A stretch of DNA of 9,274 bases from JASFTV01 sp050050615 (lineage in GTDB: Bacteria; Desulfobacterota; DSM-4660; Desulfatiglandales; HGW-15), in NCBI GenBank assembly GCA_050050615.1, contig JASFTV010000126.1, positions 1-9,274 of the forward strand. Reading direction: 5' to 3'. Position 1 is the stretch's first letter. Each line of letters begins with the position of its first letter. Under the pieces are notes generated by a model. It ran no database searches. It was not told the DNA's origin and was given only the letters and a program-made list of their open reading frames with translations. A program made the translations under genes and the position numbers. Shown here piece after piece: positions 1 through 5,485 of this stretch.

Positions 1-217
1 AAAGAGCTTTGATCTTTTTCGTCAGAATGAGACCGTTTTCTCCAGGTAACTTGATATCCATAAAGATCAGGTCAGGTAAGAGGCGGTCAATCTTTTCCAA
101 GGCCTCTTTGCCGTCCCTTGCTTCGTCAAAAGATGTGGAAGGGAATCGCGAGGACAAGAGCTTTCTTAGCGTCTTGCGAAAATTGTCGTCATCTTCTACC
201 ATCATTATTCTGAACAT
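1..217 (-). CDS. Response regulator receiver domain, partial (C-terminus beyond left edge)
   Basis: This is the N-terminal 72 codons of a response regulator, cut by the window edge. Translation on the minus strand begins MFRIMMVEDDDNF. It shows the receiver pattern: an acidic cluster at residues 8-11, the phospho-acceptor Asp54 in LIFMDIKLPGENG, and the GEN-G turn after beta-3. The switch Thr/Ser and Lys of later strands lie outside the window. The ATG at 217 is preceded by GGGAGTGAAC, a plausible ribosome binding site; Met5 or Met6 are less likely alternative starts. The output domain cannot be seen, so it could be a single-domain receiver or an NtrC-, OmpR- or NarL-type regulator. It is divergent from the NarL-type regulator at 444, with 226 bases between them. 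Receiver identity is clear; the full gene type is unknown. Confidence 0.85.
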   Translation of the reverse strand, partial: MFRIMMVEDDDNFRKTLRKLLSSRFPSTSFDEARDGKEALEKIDRLLPDLIFMDIKLPGENGLILTKKIKAL

Positions 218-443
218 GTTCACTCCCGGGATAGGTCTCATTGATGCTGCTGGAAATGTGGGTCTACTGGTCATTTTCACTAAATTCGTACGGTAGTTTA
301 CGAGACTTTACTAAGAGGTTTCGATATGGTAAATAAGGTTATCACCCTATATTTTGACTTGGGAGAATGTATTTTTCGTGGAAAAGCGGCAGGAAAGAGA
401 GTCTGCCCAATAAACCTTCTGATTCCCATCCAGAGAGTGGAGC
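218..443. promoter_or_regulatory. Divergent intergenic region between two response-regulator genes
   Basis: This AT-rich gap must hold the start signals of both divergent genes. For the plus strand the best match is TTTACT (307-312), 17 bases, then TAAATA (330-335), which is weak. A better-looking TTGACT (354-359) has no -10 at proper spacing. No sigma54-type GG-N10-GC element and no clear operator palindrome were found. Exact promoters are unresolved. Confidence 0.3.
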
Positions 444-1100
444 ATGAAAGCAGAATATCGTGTCGTGATTGCTGAAGACCATACGATACTCCGAGAAGGC
501 TTGAGAGCCCTCCTTTCTTCCCAGCCGCATTTCAAGGTTGTTGGGGAGGCCGAAGACGGCCGTGAGGCCATACGCTGCGTCCAAGATCGGATGCCCGACA
601 TCATCCTCATGGATCTTTCCATGCCCAGGATGAACGGCCTGGATGCAATCAAAGAGATAAAAAAAGCAAACCCCAAAACAAAGATCATCGCATTGACCGT
701 TCATAAGACCGAGGAATATGTGCTGGCGACTTTACAAGCAGGAGCTGAAGGATATGTCTTAAAGGATGCCACCCACTCTGAACTGGTGATGGCGATTATG
801 AATGTGCTGGGGGGTAAACGTTATCTCAGTCCTGGTATTTCAGAGAGGGTCATAGAAGGTTACCTGGAGGGAAAGCAGGTTTTGAAAAGCGAATCAGCAT
901 GGGATAACCTGACGCAGCGGGAGCGGGAAATCCTCAAGCTTATAGCGGAAGGATACAAGAACAAAGAGATCGCAGACTACCTCTGCATCAGTCTAAAAAC
1001 GGTGGAAAAACACCGTACCAATCTCATGAATAAGCTGGATCTCCACAATATCGCCGCGTTGACCGCCCTTGCTATTGAAAAAGGTCTGGTCACCAAATAG
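444..1100 (+). CDS. NarL/FixJ-family response regulator (receiver + LuxR-type HTH)
   Basis: A 218-residue two-domain DNA-binding response regulator, the usual length for the NarL/FixJ family. The receiver spans about residues 5-120, with acidic pocket Glu11-Asp12, phospho-acceptor Asp57 in IILMDLSMPRMNG, switch Thr85 and Lys107 in GYVLKD. The LuxR/GerE helix-turn-helix lies at about 154-216, opening LTQREREILKLIAEG, with the recognition-helix signature SLKTVEKHRTNLMNKL. The ATG follows GAGTGGAGC, a modest Shine-Dalgarno sequence. In this family, phosphorylation by a HisKA_3-type kinase drives dimerisation and promoter binding. Just such a kinase lies downstream on the opposite strand (1160-3109), its 3' end 59 bases away, so the two are probably cognate. 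Target genes cannot be read from the sequence. Confidence 0.93.
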   Translation: MKAEYRVVIAEDHTILREGLRALLSSQPHFKVVGEAEDGREAIRCVQDRMPDIILMDLSMPRMNGLDAIKEIKKANPKTKIIALTVHKTEEYVLATLQAGAEGYVLKDATHSELVMAIMNVLGGKRYLSPGISERVIEGYLEGKQVLKSESAWDNLTQREREILKLIAEGYKNKEIADYLCISLKTVEKHRTNLMNKLDLHNIAALTALAIEKGLVTK

Positions 1101-1159
1101 TGCAACGGTGATCCGAAGCACCACAAAGGTTAATTTAAGCCATACGATGCGATGATCGC

Positions 1160-3109
1160 CTAGCCCGATGCCCATGAGGCACGAATCTTTGTTCCTGCCC
1201 CTATGCTGGACTCAATAGAAAATGCCCCCCCTGACAGTTCTGTTCTTTCCCTCATGCTGGAAAGACCAAATCCTCGTTGCCCATTTTCCGCAGAAATCAC
1301 ACTTTCGAGATCGAATCCTCTTCCATTATCGGTGACGGACATCACTATTTTTTCTTCGCTTTTTCTCAGCGATAGACGCACCAAATCTGACTGGCTGTGT
1401 TTGGCGATGTTGTTCAACGCCTCCTGCAATACCCTATAAATAACTGTCTTTAGCGGGTCAGGCACATCATTTTCTTGAATGGCAATCTCCCTTTCGATTT
1501 CTATCCCGGAGTAAATCGCTTGAAATTCTCTGCAAAACCAGGTGATAGTCGGTAAGATGCCTAAATCGTCGAGTATGGAAGGCCGTAAGTCAATAATGAT
1601 TCTCCTCACCTCTTCGATCGCTTGTTGAGTCAAAGAGATTACTTCTTCCAAGGATCCGACGGCATTCTCAGCATTGCTCCTATCCACCTGGTTGAGCACA
1701 TTTTCTATACTGAACTTAATCGCGCCAAGTGATGCGCCGATACCGTCATGGAGCTCTCTGGCAATTCTTTTCCTTTCCGTTTCCTCTGCCGAGAGAAGCT
1801 GGGAGGAGAGAAACCGAAGTTCACTTTCCGACTTTTGGAGGGCTGTTTCCATTTCTTTTCTTTTGGTGACATCCATGGCGTTCCCCAATATCGCCGGCTT
1901 TCCCTTGTACTGAATAAGCTTGTTGCTCCGGGCAACCCATATGGTTCTCCCGTCCCTGGTCAAGCCCCTGGCCTCATATTCAGACGGCGCCCCCGTCCCT
2001 TTATATCTCTGCTTCCTGTTTTTCTCGACCATCTTCCTGTCTTCCGGATGAACCAATCTCCAGTATTCTAAGCCCGTGATCTTTTCTCTGGGGTATCCGT
2101 AGATGCTGGCAAACCGATCATTTGCAAATTCTATGTTTCCGTTCTGCTCGATGTAGACTCCGGTGAGAGACTCTTCAACAAGGGTACTGTACTTTTGCTC
2201 CGATTCTGTCAGGGCCTGCTCAGCCAGCATGCGCTCCGTGATCTCTTTGCGCAGCTCTTCGTTCGCCTTTGCAAGCTCTTCTGTCCGCTCTTGGACCCTT
2301 AGTTCTAGAAAGTCATGGGCTCGTCTCAGGGACTCCTCACTTTTCTTGAGATCTCTAAACAAAAGATCGTAGGGTTTGACGAAGCCGGTCTCAATGATCG
2401 CTTTGTAGATGAGGTAGAATGATACGATCTTGAAATAGTGCCCTATGAGATTGGAAATGCCGTATGCGTGGACATAAAATGTGAAAAAAAGCTCGGAGGC
2501 GATGGTAAGCGCGATGGATACGATCAGTAGCCTCAGAACTGCCTGGTCAAAATGCTGACGTTTTTGAAGCAACAGAACTATGGAAGCCAGGAGTATCAAG
2601 GAAATGACATATTCGCTGACCCTTTTGAAGGCGGTCAATCCCACGTCCTCCACAAAACAATCTGGAAAGATCTCCCAGTAGAATATTGCCCCAAGCAAGA
2701 AAAAGAAGGCTATGGCGTAGACCAGGAATGACCAATGGGTTCTTAGCTTCCGACCAAGAAACAATGGGGCGATCAGAAGAGAGACGCTTTCCATGTATCG
2801 GGCTGCGATCCAGAGTTGGGTAGGCAAGTTGGTGTCTCCCTTATGAAAGACGGTCAAACCCTTATAGGCGAGCGTATGGAGGATGTCGACACCAGCGATG
2901 AAGAGATAGGCAATCCCTATGAAAAGGAGATACTCGTTTTCCAGAAACCGACGCGAGTTCCAGGCTACCATAAAGATGCCACAGGCCACCACAATGCCGA
3001 ATAACTCCGCCATACTGTGGAAAAGGAGATAGCTGTAGAAGCTGGTCAGGTAGAGGCCGAATAGAATCAGGAATCCCGATATGACGTAGAGATAACGACG
3101 CCTGTTCAT
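1160..3109 (-). CDS. Membrane sensor histidine kinase, MASE3-PAS-HisKA_3-HATPase_c
   Basis: A 649-residue integral-membrane histidine kinase. Residues 1-240 carry seven or eight hydrophobic segments (around 7-30, 33-51, 60-80, 104-119, 127-147, 165-182, 190-212, 222-240). They include DILHTLAYKGL, which matches the MASE3 membrane sensor family. A coiled coil (about 255-302) leads to one PAS domain (about 305-417), which ends in AMDVTKRKEME. The HisKA_3 dimerisation region holds the phospho-acceptor His454 in RIARELHDGIGASLG. The ATPase domain has the N box LQEALNNIAKHS (561-572), DNGRGFD (594-600) and GFGLSSMRER (613-622). The MASE3 ligand is not known to me, and no cofactor-binding residues stand out. 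HisKA_3 kinases usually phosphorylate NarL-type regulators, which fits the convergent gene at 444-1100. The ATG at 3109 is supported by AAGGAGG about eight bases upstream. The ORF is intact. Confidence 0.93.
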   Translation of the reverse strand: MNRRRYLYVISGFLILFGLYLTSFYSYLLFHSMAELFGIVVACGIFMVAWNSRRFLENEYLLFIGIAYLFIAGVDILHTLAYKGLTVFHKGDTNLPTQLWIAARYMESVSLLIAPLFLGRKLRTHWSFLVYAIAFFFLLGAIFYWEIFPDCFVEDVGLTAFKRVSEYVISLILLASIVLLLQKRQHFDQAVLRLLIVSIALTIASELFFTFYVHAYGISNLIGHYFKIVSFYLIYKAIIETGFVKPYDLLFRDLKKSEESLRRAHDFLELRVQERTEELAKANEELRKEITERMLAEQALTESEQKYSTLVEESLTGVYIEQNGNIEFANDRFASIYGYPREKITGLEYWRLVHPEDRKMVEKNRKQRYKGTGAPSEYEARGLTRDGRTIWVARSNKLIQYKGKPAILGNAMDVTKRKEMETALQKSESELRFLSSQLLSAEETERKRIARELHDGIGASLGAIKFSIENVLNQVDRSNAENAVGSLEEVISLTQQAIEEVRRIIIDLRPSILDDLGILPTITWFCREFQAIYSGIEIEREIAIQENDVPDPLKTVIYRVLQEALNNIAKHSQSDLVRLSLRKSEEKIVMSVTDNGRGFDLESVISAENGQRGFGLSSMRERTELSGGAFSIESSIGAGTKIRASWASG

Positions 3110-3255
3110 CCTTTAGGCCTCCTTCCTGGAAGCTAAGAAGGCTCCGCACATGAGTTGTCCCCAAGGGTTGTTTGCAGCTCTGGCCGCTCTCATGGGGCAT
3201 TCTACCGATCTAGTTCCTATTTCAGGATTGACTGACATTGATCTAAACTTCCCGC

Positions 3256-3284
3256 TTATTATCTTAATCTTTTTGTTTTGTCAA
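3256..3284 (-). promoter_or_regulatory. Probable sigma70-type promoter of the MASE3 kinase gene
   Basis: On the minus strand a perfect TTGACA -35 (3284-3279) is followed by TAATAA (3261-3256) at 17 bases or GATAAT (3263-3258) at 15 bases. The spacer is strongly A-rich. Transcription would start near 3249 and leave a leader of about 140 bases before the ATG at 3109. The end of that leader has a weak CCTTC/GAAGG stem (plus-strand arms 3121-3125 and 3137-3141) that overlaps the Shine-Dalgarno bases at 3118-3124. Confidence 0.5.
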
Positions 3285-3402
3285 AACATGAACCCTTCCC
3301 TCCAGGCCCGCTTATGTTGTGCTTGCATGGGCGGGCATATGCCGATAAAATCCATACAGGATCGAGAAGGCAAGGGATGATTTCTTGTGATCTTCTTGAT
3401 GA

Positions 3403-3711
3403 TTCAATGAGTTTCACCATTATTATCATTTGGGCGCTTCCTTTGAACGGGTGGGCAAAGATGTGGCCGGGGAGGCGTTGGCTTGCGCGTGTGAGATCAG
3501 GAAGCACCTGAAGGTGCCGATCATTATGGATGGATCCCATGTCCCAGCTTCTCCCCAATCTGTGCTGAATGACCGAAACGTGGATTTCATCATTCGTGGG
3601 GAGGGCGAGAGGCCCTTGGTGGAATTCCTCTAAGCTTTCCAATCAAGAGGTCGGCTGGAAAAGGTTCCAAATCTCGGGTTTAGGAGAGATGGAAAGCTGG
3701 GTGTAGGCTCC
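3403..3711 (+). pseudogene. Decayed fragment of a B12-binding radical-SAM protein
   Basis: One reading frame holds a recognisable piece of the cobalamin-binding N-terminal domain of B12-dependent radical-SAM proteins. It reads HYYHLGASFERVGKD, then KVPIIMDGSHVPASPQSVL, NVDFIIRGEGERPLVEFL, an in-frame TAA at 3631-3633, and on in the same frame with EKVPNLGFRRDGKLGVG until TGA at 3712-3714. The GSHV...VDF-RGEGE...VPNL-RDGK order is what I know from this family. The N-terminus is missing (stops lie just upstream at 3397-3402). The 12 or so residues normally found between FERV and the GEALACA helix (the N-P-D-V-V-G strand) look deleted. The radical-SAM CxxxCxxC core is absent. It sits alone between the MASE3 kinase and the NFACT-R gene. 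It is probably a non-functional relic; the stop could also be a sequencing error, but the missing ends argue against an intact gene. Confidence 0.6.
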
Positions 3712-3785
3712 TGATGATTTCGGGGGTTGTCCTGAACAGTTTTTTCGAGCCGCCTCACGATTCTTAGACCCAAGGATTCGATTCC

Positions 3786-4235
3786 ATGGTCGGGGAAGAA
3801 ACAAAGTCAAAACCAAGTCAGCCCCGCCTTTACGAGTACGAACTGCCGGGCGGGTGGATTGTGCTCGCAGGCAGGAGTGACGCGGGCAATGAATACCTCA
3901 GCCTCAGGCTTGCGAGGCCTCTAGACTGGTGGTTTCATGTACGCGGCATGCCGGGTAGCCACGTGATCCTCCGGGCTAAGCCGGACAAAGACCCGGACCG
4001 TGATACCCTTAAACAAGCCGCCGCTATCGCCGCCTACCACAGCAAGGCCCGAGGGGCCGGAATTGTGCCTGTTTCGTACACGTTGGCCAGAAACGTCACA
4101 AAGCCCCTTGGGAGCAAGACGGGCTCGGTGGAAATCCGTCGAGAGAGCGTTCTCAAGGTTCCTCCATCCTTGCCCATCCACAAAAACCGCGGCAGAGAGC
4201 CCCGTCCGGAAGGGCGGGGAGATTCACCCCGCTAA
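3786..4235 (+). CDS. Stand-alone NFACT-R (DUF814) RNA-binding protein, RqcH-like
   Basis: A 149-residue protein consisting of one NFACT-R domain, the C-terminal domain of RqcH/Rqc2/Fbp-type NFACT proteins, without the other NFACT domains. Visible family features are AGRSDAGNEYLSLRLA (28-43), the signature DWWFHVRGMPGSHVIL (47-62), the helix AAAIAAYHSKAR (78-89), VSYTLARNVTKPLG (96-109) and GSVEIRRESVLKV (113-125). RqcH binds stalled 50S-peptidyl-tRNA complexes in ribosome quality control; what single-domain homologues do is much less clear. The ATG is preceded by AAGGA at nine bases, and an in-frame TAG lies at 3765-3767. Residues from about 133 to the end (KNRGREPRPEGRGDSPR) are encoded mostly by a hairpin repeat that recurs at 9141, so the native C-terminus was probably replaced or extended. 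The neighbouring ribosome-rescue gene (4354-4779) fits a translation role. Confidence 0.85.
   Translation: MVGEETKSKPSQPRLYEYELPGGWIVLAGRSDAGNEYLSLRLARPLDWWFHVRGMPGSHVILRAKPDKDPDRDTLKQAAAIAAYHSKARGAGIVPVSYTLARNVTKPLGSKTGSVEIRRESVLKVPPSLPIHKNRGREPRPEGRGDSPR
4181..4219 (+). repeat. 39-bp hairpin-bearing repeat, copy 1 (inside the 3' end of the NFACT-R gene)
   Basis: These 39 bases are identical to 9141-9179 in the same orientation. The second half forms a strong hairpin: CCCCGTCC (4200-4207), loop GGAA (a GNRA-type tetraloop), GGGCGGGG (4212-4219), eight pairs with one T-G wobble. After this copy comes AGATTCAC. A GC hairpin shortly followed by TTCAC resembles the right ends of IS200/IS605-family elements, which in TnpB elements also form the 3' end of the guide RNA. 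That assignment is an inference from pattern; no tnpA or tnpB gene is present. Confidence 0.85.
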
Positions 4236-4312
4236 TGGTACTCAAAAAGATGATTCAAATGGGAACGAAACCGGTATGGTTTAGAAAATCTCCATTTATG
4301 ACAAAGCTCGGC

Positions 4313-4330
4313 TGGCCCTCAAGTGGGCCA
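4313..4330 (+). other. Small hairpin ahead of the ArfB gene
   Basis: TGGCCC, a six-base loop, then GGGCCA gives a six-pair stem, ending 23 bases before the ArfB start codon. The downstream TCGTTCTCTT is pyrimidine-rich but not a U-tract. It may be a weak terminator for the NFACT-R transcript or a leader structure. Its function is uncertain. Confidence 0.3.
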
Positions 4331-4353
4331 TCGTTCTCTTGCAGGCTGAACCC

Positions 4354-4779
4354 ATGATCCGGATTACTCGGAACATTACGATTGATGAGAGCGAAATTCG
4401 CCTGCACTTCATCCGCGCCTCGGGTCCAGGTGGACAGAATGTGAACAGGGTTGCGACAGCCGTGCAACTCCGTTTCGACGTACTGAACTCGCCTTCCCTG
4501 CCCGATGATGTCCGGCAGCGGCTGACACGTCTGGCGGGTAGGCGAATGAGCGGAGAAGGTGTTTTGGTGATCGATGCGCGCCGATTTCGTACTCAGGAAC
4601 GAAACCGCCAGGATGCGATAGACCGGTTGGTTGCACTGATCCGCAAGGCGGCGGAAAACCCCAAACCCCGTGTTAGGACAGTTCCCCCCTTCGAATCGAA
4701 GAGACGCCGGCTACAGAGCAAACGTCGTCGTGGTGAAATCAAACGCACACGACATCCCGTTCAACCCTCCGAGGAATAG
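4354..4779 (+). CDS. arfB: Peptidyl-tRNA hydrolase ArfB (YaeJ), ribosome rescue
   Basis: A 141-residue codon-independent release factor homologue. ArfB enters the empty A site of ribosomes stalled on truncated mRNA and hydrolyses the peptidyl-tRNA ester. The catalytic GGQ is at residues 26-28 in IRASGPGGQNVNR. VQLRFDV (37-43) follows, and the C-terminal tail (about 104-134) is rich in Arg and Lys, as needed to insert into the mRNA entry channel. Length and the N-terminal MIRITRNITIDESEI closely match the E. coli family member (MIVISRHVAI...), which favours the ATG at 4354 over an in-frame TTG at 4339. Only a weak GCAGG precedes it. RF1/RF2 are ruled out by the small size and lack of stop-codon recognition domains. 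It lies 118 bases after the NFACT-R gene on the same strand, so co-transcription is possible but not shown. Confidence 0.93.
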   Translation: MIRITRNITIDESEIRLHFIRASGPGGQNVNRVATAVQLRFDVLNSPSLPDDVRQRLTRLAGRRMSGEGVLVIDARRFRTQERNRQDAIDRLVALIRKAAENPKPRVRTVPPFESKRRRLQSKRRRGEIKRTRHPVQPSEE

Positions 4780-5004
4780 AGCTTTATATTGGGGGTACCC
4801 TTCTAGATGGGGCAAGGTTCAAATTCCTTCAATTCTTTGCTCAATTCCGATACATCGTGCCACTCATAAATGACGCACTGAAAGGCGCTTCGGCGCAAAC
4901 GTGGTAATCCGCGGTTATCCATTGTATCCAAAAGGCCATGAGGTTATAATATAGAGGCGCAAAATCTCAAAACAAACCTAAAGAATATTAACAAAGGAGC
5001 GAAC
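4780..5004. other. Intergenic region upstream of the second signalling operon
   Basis: It contains an 8-bp palindrome GGGTACCC (4793-4800), a short AAGG/CCTT stem around TTCAAATT, a GCGC-TTCG-GCGC mini-hairpin (4885-4896), and a near-palindrome TAATCCGCGGTTA (4905-4917) just upstream of the -35 box at 4922. The last could be an operator. None has a T-run that would make it a standard terminator. No gene was found here. Confidence 0.35.
4922..4950 (+). promoter_or_regulatory. Sigma70-type promoter of the 152-aa protein / hybrid kinase operon
   Basis: TTGTAT (4922-4927), exactly 17 bases, then a perfect TATAAT (4945-4950). Transcription should begin near 4957 and give a leader of about 48 bases that ends in AAAGGAG (4993-4999), five bases before the ATG at 5005. 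This is the best promoter in the window and suggests housekeeping-type expression of the operon. Confidence 0.7.
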
Positions 5005-5463
5005 ATGGGAAACGACATTGAATCAGCGAAGGTCAGCGAGGAACGAAAAAGGATTGCTAGGGAGATCGAGGGTGTCTTTGAAACGTTCTATAGAGGAGAA
5101 AGTGTCTACTCAAAGGGCCAATTTTATAAGGATGAGTTTTTCTTGCGCTCTGAGTATGCTCTTGTGGTTTTGAACGAAAACAATGACATATTGGTGAGCT
5201 TTGCGGACCAAACCCGTCCCAGTTATGCAGCACTCTTTACATTACTGCTGGATGACATTGAGGGTGCCGACCTCTTTATCTGCGAAGATTACAAAACAGA
5301 TAGAGAAGGGAGCATGGTATGCGACGAAGAAAATGGCAGCAGCACGGGCGCTATCATTTGGGATGAAAAGGACAGATACTATGGCATGTTAAGGGAGAAA
5401 GTAGACAAGGTCGTGATTCGCAAAACAAAAAGTAGCGTCAACCAACAAGAAAAGAGCGCGTGA
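5005..5463 (+). CDS. Conserved-looking protein of unknown function, first gene of the kinase operon
   Basis: A 152-residue soluble protein that I do not recognise. The N-terminus is a charged helix (about 8-30, EERKRIAREIEGVFETFYRG). The middle alternates likely strands and helices: EYALVVLNENNDILVSFAD (50-68), a hydrophobic stretch SYAALFTLLLDDIEGADLFI (73-92), then GAIIWDEKDRYYGML and VDKVVIRKTK. The tail is polar and lysine-rich. There is no signal peptide or membrane segment and no metal-binding cluster; the only cysteines are two isolated ones, in FICEDY and MVCDEEN. The start is well supported by AAAGGAG five bases upstream. The hybrid-kinase ATG follows 22 bases after the stop, so the two are almost certainly co-transcribed. 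A role as partner, input or modulator of that kinase is an inference from position only. Confidence 0.8.
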   Translation: MGNDIESAKVSEERKRIAREIEGVFETFYRGESVYSKGQFYKDEFFLRSEYALVVLNENNDILVSFADQTRPSYAALFTLLLDDIEGADLFICEDYKTDREGSMVCDEENGSSTGAIIWDEKDRYYGMLREKVDKVVIRKTKSSVNQQEKSA

Positions 5464-5472
5464 AAGGCAGTT

Positions 5473-5477
5473 GGAGG
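5473..5477 (+). promoter_or_regulatory. Ribosome binding site that decides the hybrid-kinase start
   Basis: GGAGG lies eight bases before the ATG at 5486. An in-frame TTG at 5471 overlaps this site and would be an unlikely start. The resulting N-terminus, MAKKPTYAQLEKR, is of a kind common in deltaproteobacterial multi-PAS kinases. Confidence 0.7.
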
Positions 5478-5485
5478 AATCTTTC

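Noticed and set aside
342..704. Minus-strand open frames overlapping the start of the NarL-type regulator
   Set aside because: They are antisense to a clear receiver domain and have no recognisable protein features.
3150..3380. Plus-strand 76-codon frame upstream of the radical-SAM fragment
   Set aside because: It overlaps the kinase promoter on the other strand, lacks a ribosome binding site, and its translation looks random.
4815..4840. GGTTCAAATTCC, which resembles the T-loop of a tRNA
   Set aside because: The loop would be eight bases, not seven, with only a four-pair stem. No matching acceptor, D or anticodon arms are found upstream and no CCA-like end follows.
4885..4896. GCGC-TTCG-GCGC mini-hairpin as a terminator for the ArfB gene
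   Set aside because: The stem is only four pairs, no T-run follows, and it is over 100 bases past the stop codon.
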